From positions 23,879-87,878 of the forward strand of contig JAIQFE010000027.1 of NCBI GenBank assembly GCA_020073445.1: a stretch of DNA of 64,000 bases. Direction: 5' to 3'. The translations under genes were made by a program, and so were the position numbers. The notes beneath the pieces were generated by a model that searched no databases, was not told where the DNA came from, and was given only the letters and a program-made list of their open reading frames with translations. Below are positions 1 to 7,090 of the stretch, one piece after another; positions within the stretch are counted from its first letter, which is position 1, and each line of letters starts with the position of its first letter. Source of the DNA: Terriglobia bacterium (GTDB taxonomy: Bacteria > Acidobacteriota > Terriglobia > Bryobacterales > Bryobacteraceae).

Positions 1-84
1 CCTCACACCTCATTGGACGCAAGGAATGGAAGCTCGGTTGCAGGCCGGCTTCGCGGAGGAGCAGGAACAGTGATGGGGCTCGGG

Positions 85-1155
85 TTAGCCCCGCGCGCGT
101 GTTGCGGCCGCAGCCTGTGGAGGAGCAGCCACCGGAGGAGGCGCGACTACCGGTTGCTCGGCGCGCACCAAGCCCAGTTGCTTGCGCAATTCCGCATCGA
201 CCTTCTTGAACACGTCGGTATTCTCGCGCAGGAACTGCTTGGCGTTTTCGCGGCCCTGTCCGATGCGCTCGCCCTTGTAGCTGTACCAGGCGCCGCTCTT
301 CTCGATCAGGTTATGCTGCACGCCCAGATCCACCAGATCGCCTTCCTTGGAGATGCCTTCGCCGTAGATGATGTCGAACTCGGCTTCCCGGAACGGCGGA
401 GCCATCTTGTTCTTGACGATCTTGATCTTGGTCCGGTTGCCGGTGACCGTTTCGCCGTCCTTGATTGCGGCGATCCGGCGGATATCGGCCCGAACGCTCG
501 AGTAGAACTTGAGAGCGCGGCCGCCGGTGGTGGTTTCCGGATTCCCGAACATCACGCCGATCTTTTCGCGGATCTGGTTGATGAAGATCAGGCAGGTGTT
601 GGATTTCGAAACGATGCCGGTCAGCTTGCGCATGGCCTGCGACATCAGGCGCGCATGCACGCCCATGAAGCTATCGCCCATCTCGCCGTCCAGCTCGGCT
701 TTGGGTACCAGGGCCGCCACTGAATCCACCACCAGCACGTCGATCGACCCGGAGGTGATCAGGGCGTTGGTGATCTCGAGCGCCTGCTCGCCGTAATCCG
801 GCTGCGAGACCAGCAGATTGTCGACATCCACGCCGAGCTTGCGGGCGTAGACCGGATCGAGCGCGTGCTCGACATCGATATAGGCAGCCATGCCGCCGGC
901 CTTCTGAGCTTCCGCGACCACTTGCAGCGCGAGGGTTGTTTTCCCGGAAGATTCCGGGCCGAAGATTTCGGAGATGCGCCCGCGCGGAAATCCGCCGATG
1001 CCCAGCGCAGCGTCCACCGAAATCGATCCCGTGGAAATGGTGGGGACCGCCTGCACGGCTTGCGCACCCAGGCGAATCACGGAGCCTTTGCCGAACTGTT
1101 TCTCGATCTGGCCCAGGGTCGCACCCAGGGCGCGCGCGCGTTCTTTTTCGTCCAT
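85..1155 (-). CDS. recA: RecA recombinase
   Basis: ATP-dependent DNA strand-exchange protein that drives homologous recombination and SOS induction in the cytoplasm. The 356-residue length is typical. Walker A (GPESSGKTT) lies at residues 66-74; the MAW motif region and the DNA-binding loops around [15 protein letters not shown] are present. The tail after about residue 330 is rich in Ala and Pro instead of strongly acidic as in E. coli. The ATG has a good ribosome site (GAGAGGA) about 7 nt upstream. The gene appears monocistronic, with its own -10 element. Family assignment is certain. Confidence 0.99.
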   Translation of the reverse strand: MDEKERARALGATLGQIEKQFGKGSVIRLGAQAVQAVPTISTGSISVDAALGIGGFPRGRISEIFGPESSGKTTLALQVVAEAQKAGGMAAYIDVEHALDPVYARKLGVDVDNLLVSQPDYGEQALEITNALITSGSIDVLVVDSVAALVPKAELDGEMGDSFMGVHARLMSQAMRKLTGIVSKSNTCLIFINQIREKIGVMFGNPETTTGGRALKFYSSVRADIRRIAAIKDGETVTGNRTKIKIVKNKMAPPFREAEFDIIYGEGISKEGDLVDLGVQHNLIEKSGAWYSYKGERIGQGRENAKQFLRENTDVFKKVDAELRKQLGLVRAEQPVVAPPPVAAPPQAAAATRARG

Positions 1156-1187
1156 GGAGGGTTCCTCTCGATCTCGGGGGAACCTTA

Positions 1188-1216
1188 ATTATAGCGCGCT
1201 GCCCAAAACAAATTGT
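1188..1216 (-). promoter_or_regulatory. Probable recA promoter (-10 TATAAT)
   Basis: Reading the minus strand, a perfect TATAAT lies at 1188-1193, about 33 nt before the recA ATG. The hexamer 17 bp upstream (ACAATT, 1211-1216) is a poor -35. Between the -10 and the ATG the arms GGTTCC (1179-1184) and GGAACC (1160-1165) could pair and cover the ribosome site. No canonical LexA box is visible. Confidence 0.5.
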
Positions 1217-1235
1217 GCAACTGTCGTTTTATTGA

Positions 1236-2546
1236 CTATTGTTGCGCGGCGGAATCCGGAGATGCCGTTTGCACGCGGCTGATCTGCTGATCCAGCTGGC
1301 CCAGAGTTTTTTCCACCTGCGATTTGTCGGTCGCATTGGGCGCGGCCTTCAAGTATGCCCGAAAGTTTTCCGCGGCTTTGGTCCAATCCTGTTTCTGGAT
1401 CTGAATCGCGCCCAGCAGATAGTGCGTCTTCGGATTAGACTGTTTGCGGTCCGCATCCACCGCCCGCTGCGCGCTCTTCTCGGCCGCATCGTATTCCTTC
1501 ATTTGGAGATGCGCCAGAGCGTTGAAGTAATAGGCCACGGGAAACTCGTAGGGATCCAGATGCAGCAGCTGATCGGTTTTGTCCACCACGTCCTTCCAGT
1601 TCTGCTCGCGCACTGCCATCTGGTAGAGCTGCTGGTAGGGATACACAAACTTCGAGTCCGCCGCTAACGCGCTGGCGTAGGCTTCACGCGCCTCCGGATA
1701 ATGCTCTTTCTTTTCGAGTATCTTCCCCAGTTCCAGCCACGCTTCGGCGTATTTGGGATAGATCTGCACGGCCTTGCGGAATTCCTGCTCGGCCTGGTCG
1801 GGTTTGCTCTTCTTCGTGGCGTTGAGACCTTTTTCGTACGCCTTCCGCGCGTCCTTGGGCGCCTGGCCGGAAGTCGCGCTGGCCGTCAATCCCTGGATCC
1901 CGGCGATGGGATACAGCAGGATCACGCCGATGTCCGGATTGTCCAGCATCCGCCGCCCGGAGAGACTAAGGGTATCGGAGCGATATCCGGGCAGGCGGGC
2001 GCGAATCTCGCAGCCCCAATAAGCCGATTCCTGGTTCATACCGTTCGCTCCCCCAGGCGCACCGCCGTTGCCGGACGAGTTCATCCCAAACCCGCCCTGG
2101 CCGAATCCTCCCGGCTCTCCAATATCGCCGAAAGTGTTGGTGCTCGCGTCGGCGAACATGAAATTGTTCTGCCCGAGATTGAAGCTGAAGCCGCCCCGCG
2201 AATCGGTGTATCCCTGGGGCTTGCCGGAGTTCGTCGAGCAGACGAGTTCGATGGTCGCGGATTCAGGCGGCGGACCACCGTCGTACATCATGACCTTTCC
2301 GCTGATCCAAATCGGACGCGGTGGCTGCGGGGTGTTGGTCGTGTTCGGATTCTGCGTCGAAGGCAGAGAACTAGGAGTGCCCGTGGGCCCAGGAGTTGGA
2401 GTCGGAGTACCTTTCCCGGGACTTGGAGGCGCAGTGCCTCCGCCAGCCGAACCACCCTTTTGGGCGATACCCAGCGAGACTCCGAAGAACATCACGGCGA
2501 CTAACATCGTCGCCTGCCCAACAAAACGCGCCTGCAAAATTCGCAT
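1236..2546 (-). CDS. Secreted TPR-repeat protein
   Basis: 436 residues. A signal peptide (about 1-28, ending SLGIAQ) is followed by a low-complexity Gly/Pro/Thr linker (about 30-75). Residues about 80-130 (IWISGKVMMYDGG through DSRGGFSFNL) look like a carboxypeptidase-regulatory-like beta domain. From about 230 to 420 there are tetratricopeptide repeats (AEAWLELGKILEKK, KTHYLLGAIQIQKQ). It is probably a periplasmic or outer-membrane-associated scaffold; the partner is unknown. It lies 80 bp upstream of recA on the same strand but is probably a separate unit. Signal peptide and TPRs are clear; the role is not. Confidence 0.85.
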   Translation of the reverse strand: MRILQARFVGQATMLVAVMFFGVSLGIAQKGGSAGGGTAPPSPGKGTPTPTPGPTGTPSSLPSTQNPNTTNTPQPPRPIWISGKVMMYDGGPPPESATIELVCSTNSGKPQGYTDSRGGFSFNLGQNNFMFADASTNTFGDIGEPGGFGQGGFGMNSSGNGGAPGGANGMNQESAYWGCEIRARLPGYRSDTLSLSGRRMLDNPDIGVILLYPIAGIQGLTASATSGQAPKDARKAYEKGLNATKKSKPDQAEQEFRKAVQIYPKYAEAWLELGKILEKKEHYPEAREAYASALAADSKFVYPYQQLYQMAVREQNWKDVVDKTDQLLHLDPYEFPVAYYFNALAHLQMKEYDAAEKSAQRAVDADRKQSNPKTHYLLGAIQIQKQDWTKAAENFRAYLKAAPNATDKSQVEKTLGQLDQQISRVQTASPDSAAQQ

Positions 2547-2612
2547 AGGGCGCCTCCCTGCTATGGCTTGAATTATACCGCGCGTACAAGAGCCGGCTCG
2601 GGCAATTTGCGC

Positions 2613-2655
2613 CCTAAAACACGAAGGCCGGATCGCGTTTTGCGGCGACCCGGCC
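2613..2655 (-). terminator. Probable intrinsic terminator after the DUF465 gene
   Basis: On the minus strand, a GC-rich stem formed by GGCCGGG and TCCGGCC with additional pairing of TCGC and GCGA (2626-2655) is followed by the moderately T-rich TTCGTGTTTTA. It lies about 50 bp downstream of the small gene ending at 2702. Confidence 0.5.
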
Positions 2656-2701
2656 TCGAATCAGGTTTTCAGCGCACCTGACAGCTATTCTTGGTCTAGA
2701 A

Positions 2702-2935
2702 TCAAGCGACCTTCTGGTCCCGGTACCGGGCCATGATGGCGTTCATCTCGTCCTTCAGACGTAGCTTTTGTTTCTTCAGGCGAATCTCCTCGGCCTCGTC
2801 TTCCAAGGTCAAGTGTTCCTTGGCTTCAATCGCTTCCAGCTCTTTATGGAACTGGGCATGCTCTGCCGCCAAGTCACGAAATTGCTGATCGGTCGCCATC
2901 AGATGCGCTCTCAGCTCTTCGTTATGTTGCTCCAT
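2702..2935 (-). CDS. DUF465/YdcH-family small coiled-coil protein
   Basis: 77 residues from the ATG at 2935, chosen because GGAGAGG lies just upstream; a longer reading to 2998 lacks such a site. The protein is almost entirely helical and charged, with heptad-like Glu/Lys/Leu spacing (HAQFHKELEAIEAKEHL, then LKKQKLRLKDEMNAI). This is the pattern of the YdcH/SlyX-like DUF465 family of small cytoplasmic proteins, whose function is unresolved. It stands alone between a terminator-like hairpin and a 171-bp spacer. Confidence 0.8.
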   Translation of the reverse strand: MEQHNEELRAHLMATDQQFRDLAAEHAQFHKELEAIEAKEHLTLEDEAEEIRLKKQKLRLKDEMNAIMARYRDQKVA

Positions 2936-3106
2936 CAGTGACACCTCTCCTTCATTTTCTGTTTGGAAGCGCCGTCGTTTAGGGCGCGTGAGGGCCACGC
3001 CGAGTCAGTTGGAAATAAATAATTTGGCTCGGTGGGTCGTGTGATAACGACTTTCATTCAGTCACTCACCGCGGGCATCCGATTCCCGCTGCGCACCATG
3101 ACAATA

Positions 3107-3547
3107 TCATGAAAAGAACCTCATGACAATAGCGTCCTCGGCAGGTTCGTAATAGTATTGCGGACGGCGTCCGGCGCGATGAAATCCGGCGGATTCATAC
3201 AGGCGGATGGCTGCTTCATTGGATGCCCGCACCTCCAAAAACCACGCCCCTTTGGCCTGCGCCAGGGCGTCCGCCAGAAGCCGGCGGGCGATGCCGGTTC
3301 GCCGTTCGGCTGGGTCTACGGCCAAGTTCAGGATCTCGCTCTCGCCGGGTGCCACCTCCCGTGTCACCAGAAAGCCCGCGACGCAGCTGTTGAGGTCGCA
3401 GACACGGCAGTCGTGCTTCAGGTAGTCCGTCGGATTCCAATGGACGGCCTCGGGCGAAGCCGACTGGATGGCGTCGATCGCAGCCAGATCCGTAAAGCGG
3501 GCCGGGCGAATGGTTATTTCGCGTCTCACTTGGCGTTTAGGGTCCAT
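3107..3547 (-). CDS. RimI-like GNAT acetyltransferase
   Basis: About 146 residues from the ATG at 3547. The upstream extension to 3673 is antisense-like and lacks family similarity. The GNAT fold is recognisable: ITIRPARFTDLAAID at the N-terminus, the acetyl-CoA loop ERRTGIARRLL after the beta4 strand ILNLAVDP, then LEVRASNEAAIRLYESAGF, the signature shared with RimI and related N-alpha-acetyltransferases. It probably acetylates a protein N-terminus such as ribosomal S18, though only the family is sure. Its start overlaps the 3' end of the MFS gene by 22 bp, so the two are probably cotranscribed. Confidence 0.85.
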   Translation of the reverse strand: MDPKRQVRREITIRPARFTDLAAIDAIQSASPEAVHWNPTDYLKHDCRVCDLNSCVAGFLVTREVAPGESEILNLAVDPAERRTGIARRLLADALAQAKGAWFLEVRASNEAAIRLYESAGFHRAGRRPQYYYEPAEDAIVMRFFS

Positions 3548-4716
3548 CGCAAAATGCCGATCCCCAACAGCGGCGTGATCGACAGCGCCACACATACCGG
3601 GGTGAAGCCCACACGGTCCACCATACCGCCGATCCAAGGGGAAAGAAATGCGGTCATCAATCCGAAGGAACACGTGAGCGCGGCCACGCCCAATCCGGCG
3701 TGCGACGGTCCGAAGAGATCGATGGGCAACGCGTACACGTTGGTGCTGATCGCCAGCGTCCAGAAGAAACTCAAGCTGATGGCGGCCGCCGCCAGTGCCG
3801 GATGGGGCATCAGCGGAACCGCAGCGGTTGCAAGAAGGATCACGGCCGAGATCCAGCAGATCCGCATACGCGCTCGCAGCACGTTCATGCCGGAACGAAT
3901 CCAGCGATAGGACACCACGCCTCCGAAGAATCCGCCCGCGGTGGCGAACACGGCCGGGATCCAGGCGAATTCGCGATTGGCTTGATCCTGAGTCATGTGC
4001 CGCTCCTGAACGAAGTACAGCGTGGTCCAGTTGCTCCAGAGCGCGTACAGCGTCATCACGAAGGCGTTCGCGAGCGCGAGCCCCCAGAACCGGCGATCGC
4101 GGAACAGATGGCCCCCGCCCTTATCGGCACGGCTCTTCTCGACGGATCGCGCCGGAACTCTTTTGGACGTGAACCACCACAGCGGAATCCACAGCAACCC
4201 CAGCGCTCCGCATAAAGCGAACGTGGATCGCCAGCCGTAGCGGGGCTGCATGAACGTAACGATCAGAGGCGCTGCCACCGATCCCAACGTAATTCCGACC
4301 TGGTTGAAGGCCGTGCCCAGAGCCAGCTCGCGCGGCTCCAGATAGGTCGCGTTGGCTTTGCCGGTGGCCGGAATTCCGGCAGCTTCGGCCGCTCCGAGCA
4401 CCGTCCGGCACGCTAGCAATCCGGAAAAGCTTCGCGTCCACGCCGTGGCCGAACCCGCCAGCGACCACAGCGCTACCGAGATTCCTGCGCCGAGATTTAA
4501 CCCCACGCGATCGATGAACCATCCGGCGGCGGGAGCGATCGCGGCGTAGACCAACGCAAAGGACGAGATGACCAGCCCATACTGCTCGTTGGTCAACTGG
4601 AATTCGCCGCGCACTGTGGGAGCGAGTGCAGCCAGAAGCTGGCGATCCAGGTAATTCAGTGAGGACGATAAAACGAAAACACCAACCGCGATCCATCGCA
4701 GCGGGATCCGTTGCAT
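3526..4716 (-). CDS. MFS transporter
   Basis: 396 residues with about 12 hydrophobic segments. The N-terminal half contains NYLDRQLLAALAP and the loop 2-3 region GWFIDRVGLNLG; ATGKANATYLEPRELALGTAFNQVG resembles the anion:cation symporter (ACS, sugar-acid/phosphate transporter-like) branch of the major facilitator superfamily. The substrate cannot be read. Its ATG shares one base with the stop of the upstream gene (TAATG), implying translational coupling, and its end overlaps the acetyltransferase gene. Confidence 0.85.
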   Translation of the reverse strand: MQRIPLRWIAVGVFVLSSSLNYLDRQLLAALAPTVRGEFQLTNEQYGLVISSFALVYAAIAPAAGWFIDRVGLNLGAGISVALWSLAGSATAWTRSFSGLLACRTVLGAAEAAGIPATGKANATYLEPRELALGTAFNQVGITLGSVAAPLIVTFMQPRYGWRSTFALCGALGLLWIPLWWFTSKRVPARSVEKSRADKGGGHLFRDRRFWGLALANAFVMTLYALWSNWTTLYFVQERHMTQDQANREFAWIPAVFATAGGFFGGVVSYRWIRSGMNVLRARMRICWISAVILLATAAVPLMPHPALAAAAISLSFFWTLAISTNVYALPIDLFGPSHAGLGVAALTCSFGLMTAFLSPWIGGMVDRVGFTPVCVALSITPLLGIGILRWTLNAK

Positions 4717-6242
4717 TAACGCAGCTCGTAGGTCGTAACGTTGCCGATGGTGCCCATCTGCGCGTCGGGCTTGGCATCATGGACTACCATCACCTGGCGT
4801 GCCGGTTTCTGCGCGCCGCAGGTGAAATCCGCAGGATTCAAGCCTTCCGTGCCGCGGACCAGCACCTTCACCGTGCTCTTCGCGTTTTGGATCGTCAGCC
4901 TGCGGGGACCATTCAGACACTCGACCTGTACGAGCGTTCCGGTGACCGTTTCGCCTCCGTAGATCTGTGCGAATGGCACCGGCGTCGCTCCCGATTTCAG
5001 GCCGCCCTGTTCGCGATTGGCTTTGGCTTCCGCCGCACGAACCTCCGCTGCCGCAGCATCCTTGACGCGCTGGAGATCCGCAGCACGCTCATCGGCCGCA
5101 CGTTTCGTATCGGCCAGTTCGGCATCGATCCGGCGCTGCTCGGCGTCCATGCGAATTTGATGGATGCGCGCGTGTTCGGCATCGCCTCGGGCGGTGCGTT
5201 CCGCCGAGATCCAGGATTTCGCCGCGTCGACGGGCTGCCCCGCCGCGGTCTGCGCCTCGGCCAACGCCTGCCAGTACGCGGAGTTTTGGGGTTCGAGTGC
5301 GGTCGCGGCCTTGAGCCGGCTGACCTTGACCAGCTTATTTGTTTCGAGCTCCGCCAGGCGAACATGCGGTTCCGCCCAACGCGGGTTGGCCTTGGCGGCT
5401 TGCTCCAGAGAAACTGCTGTGCCCGCCGCAAGCAGGCCCCGCGGGCTCGTGGGAGGAAAAGTCTTGCCGGCAGCTTTCAGTTCGGCGAGCCAATCGTCCA
5501 CGTCCGATTGCGGAAGGCGCTTCTCGATAAAATCGCGGTTCGGGTTGAGGGCTTCGCCGAAGACTGGAGAAGCTTCGAAAACGCCTGCTTTGAAGTACGC
5601 GTCCGCGCGCCGGTTCAGCTCTGCGAGTGCAAAGTCGAATCCGTTGCGTGCCGCGACGCTTTCTTCGTTGCCTTGCTGGAGATTGCCGAGGTACACGCGA
5701 AACCGCCCGGCATACTCGGGATTCGTTGCCAGCATCTGTATCTTGGCCCACTCCCGTTCGCGCTCCGCGGGAAGTGACGTGGGCCGCGCGCCTAGTTTCA
5801 CGCGCGTGGCGTTCACTTCGATGGTCGAAAAGAGATCCTCAAGGGCAGTGACGGTGGCGCCCGGGAGCAAGCCTGCGTTGTCCGCGATCAGGCGGCGCAC
5901 GATCTCTCTACGCCAATCCAAAGGTTGCGGAGTATCGGCCGTCCAGGCGCTCAGATCCGACGATCCACCTTGCACGAACGGCTGCGGCAGCGCATGCGGC
6001 CCGTACTCCTTCTGATTCGGAAACAGCACTAAAACAATGGGCCAGACGGTGGGCAGATCGGCTTTACCCAGCATGCCCGCAAGCACGTGGCGAGTCTGCT
6101 CCATCTGCGTCAGGCGTTCGCGCGCCGCCCGGTCGCCAGCATTGCTGACGACGCGGAACGGCCCCATGCGGTACTCGGTCCAGTCCGCGGCGAGAACCGA
6201 GGACGCCAGCAAAAGCGTGATGAGCGCGCTCCGAAGCACCAC
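4716..6242 (-). CDS. Secreted protein with TPR-like and coiled-coil regions
   Basis: 508 residues. A signal peptide (1-18, ending SVLAADW) is followed by about 200 residues starting TEYRMGPFRVVSNAG, an opening often seen in secreted proteins with a degenerate peptidase-MA/DUF1570-like domain. No HExxH motif is visible, so no protease activity is claimed. Residues about 265-335 look like TPR helices (NPRWAEPHVRLAELE), about 335-405 form a charged Ala/Arg/Glu coiled coil, and the last 90 residues form a small beta-rich domain (GETVTGTLVQVECLNGPRRL). It is the first gene of a coupled run with the MFS and acetyltransferase genes. Function unknown. Confidence 0.7.
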   Translation of the reverse strand: MVLRSALITLLLASSVLAADWTEYRMGPFRVVSNAGDRAARERLTQMEQTRHVLAGMLGKADLPTVWPIVLVLFPNQKEYGPHALPQPFVQGGSSDLSAWTADTPQPLDWRREIVRRLIADNAGLLPGATVTALEDLFSTIEVNATRVKLGARPTSLPAEREREWAKIQMLATNPEYAGRFRVYLGNLQQGNEESVAARNGFDFALAELNRRADAYFKAGVFEASPVFGEALNPNRDFIEKRLPQSDVDDWLAELKAAGKTFPPTSPRGLLAAGTAVSLEQAAKANPRWAEPHVRLAELETNKLVKVSRLKAATALEPQNSAYWQALAEAQTAAGQPVDAAKSWISAERTARGDAEHARIHQIRMDAEQRRIDAELADTKRAADERAADLQRVKDAAAAEVRAAEAKANREQGGLKSGATPVPFAQIYGGETVTGTLVQVECLNGPRRLTIQNAKSTVKVLVRGTEGLNPADFTCGAQKPARQVMVVHDAKPDAQMGTIGNVTTYELR

Positions 6243-6260
6243 CTTGATTTTATGGCAACG

Positions 6261-6289
6261 CTCATTGGTATGGGGCTCTTTGTTATACT
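6261..6289 (+). promoter_or_regulatory. Possible promoter of the secreted protein gene at 6316
   Basis: TATACT at 6284-6289 is a good -10. The hexamer 17 bp upstream (CTCATT, 6261-6266) is a weak -35. A strong ribosome site AGGAGG (6302-6307) follows, 8 nt before the ATG. Confidence 0.35.
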
Positions 6290-6315
6290 GGCAGCCGGTT
6301 TAGGAGGCTTTTCAC

Positions 6316-7035
6316 ATGTCACGACGCGTGGTCGCGCTCACGATTCTCAATTGCTCGCTGGTTCTGGGGCTGGTGGTTACAGCAATCGCCCAACAACCCC
6401 AAGGCGCAGCTAAAGAAGGCGCTCCGAAAGGCGGCAAAGGCAAGGGTGGTCCGACGCGTCCGCCCCTCTTCTTCCGCGAAGAATGGAAACAGACTGCGGC
6501 AGGCGGCGAGCACCAGGTGGTTCCGGCGGATTCCGTTGCCAATCCGGATCTGACCCTGAACCTGCTCGGACCCACGGGAAAAGAGATGCTCATGACCGGC
6601 GCCGCCGGTGATGAGAACAATCCCATTCACCTCTGGACCGGCATGTGCACCACGCCCTGCGCTTTCACGCTGAAGCATAAGAACAGCTATGCGGATCTCA
6701 CGGGTCTCGCGCGCATCCGGCTGGTGACCAAGGTGTCCGGGTTCCATCAGGTTCGTCCGCTGATCAAGACGGCGGAAGGCATGTGGCTGGTGGGTGACCG
6801 CACCGACGGATCGTTGACGGACTGGATCGAGAGCGAATTCGCTGTGAGCGATGTTCGCTGGCTACGCGTGGATCCTACGCGGATGGTGACCTCCGGCAAC
6901 TGGATTAAAGATCCCGATCTCAGCAAGGTGGACGAGATTGGTTTCGCCGATCTGATGCCCAGCAGCGGCCACGGCCCTGGCGGCTGGTCCGACGTCGGCA
7001 AGATCGAAGTGTACGCGAAGTCGGTTCCGCGCTAA
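6316..7035 (+). CDS. Secreted protein of unknown function
   Basis: 239 residues with a signal peptide (about 1-25, ending TAIAQQ) and a Lys/Gly-rich linker (about 30-48), then a globular part that looks all-beta. LHSPxWTG-like text is absent; instead NPIHLWTGMCTTPCAFTL carries two close cysteines, and DVRWLRVDPTRMV and DEIGFADLMPSSGHGPGG recall concanavalin/galactose-binding-like folds of carbohydrate-active proteins. That comparison is only impressionistic. A near-perfect Shine-Dalgarno AGGAGG decides the start. It lies divergently from the 6242 gene and 43 bp before comEC. Confidence 0.75.
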   Translation: MSRRVVALTILNCSLVLGLVVTAIAQQPQGAAKEGAPKGGKGKGGPTRPPLFFREEWKQTAAGGEHQVVPADSVANPDLTLNLLGPTGKEMLMTGAAGDENNPIHLWTGMCTTPCAFTLKHKNSYADLTGLARIRLVTKVSGFHQVRPLIKTAEGMWLVGDRTDGSLTDWIESEFAVSDVRWLRVDPTRMVTSGNWIKDPDLSKVDEIGFADLMPSSGHGPGGWSDVGKIEVYAKSVPR

Positions 7036-7063
7036 CACGCTCTCATAACCGAGAGAATTTCTC

Positions 7064-7090
7064 CACCGTGGACAGACTATGTCCACGGTG
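7064..7090 (+). promoter_or_regulatory. Perfect 11-bp hairpin holding the comEC start codon
   Basis: CACCGTGGACA (7064-7074) and TGTCCACGGTG (7080-7090) are exact reverse complements separated by five bases, GACTA. The A of the comEC ATG (7079) is the last loop base and the TG opens the 3' arm. No Shine-Dalgarno lies at normal distance. It could act as a translational gate for comEC or as the end of the upstream transcript. Confidence 0.55.

Noticed and set aside
13..723. Long plus-strand open frame of 236 codons
   Set aside because: It is antisense to recA, whose reading frame is certain; high GC makes such shadow frames common.
1156..1235. LexA/SOS box upstream of recA
   Set aside because: Neither CTGT-N8-ACAG, GAAC-N4-GTTC nor GTTC-N7-GTTC is present; only the GGTTCC/GGAACC arms were kept as an observation.
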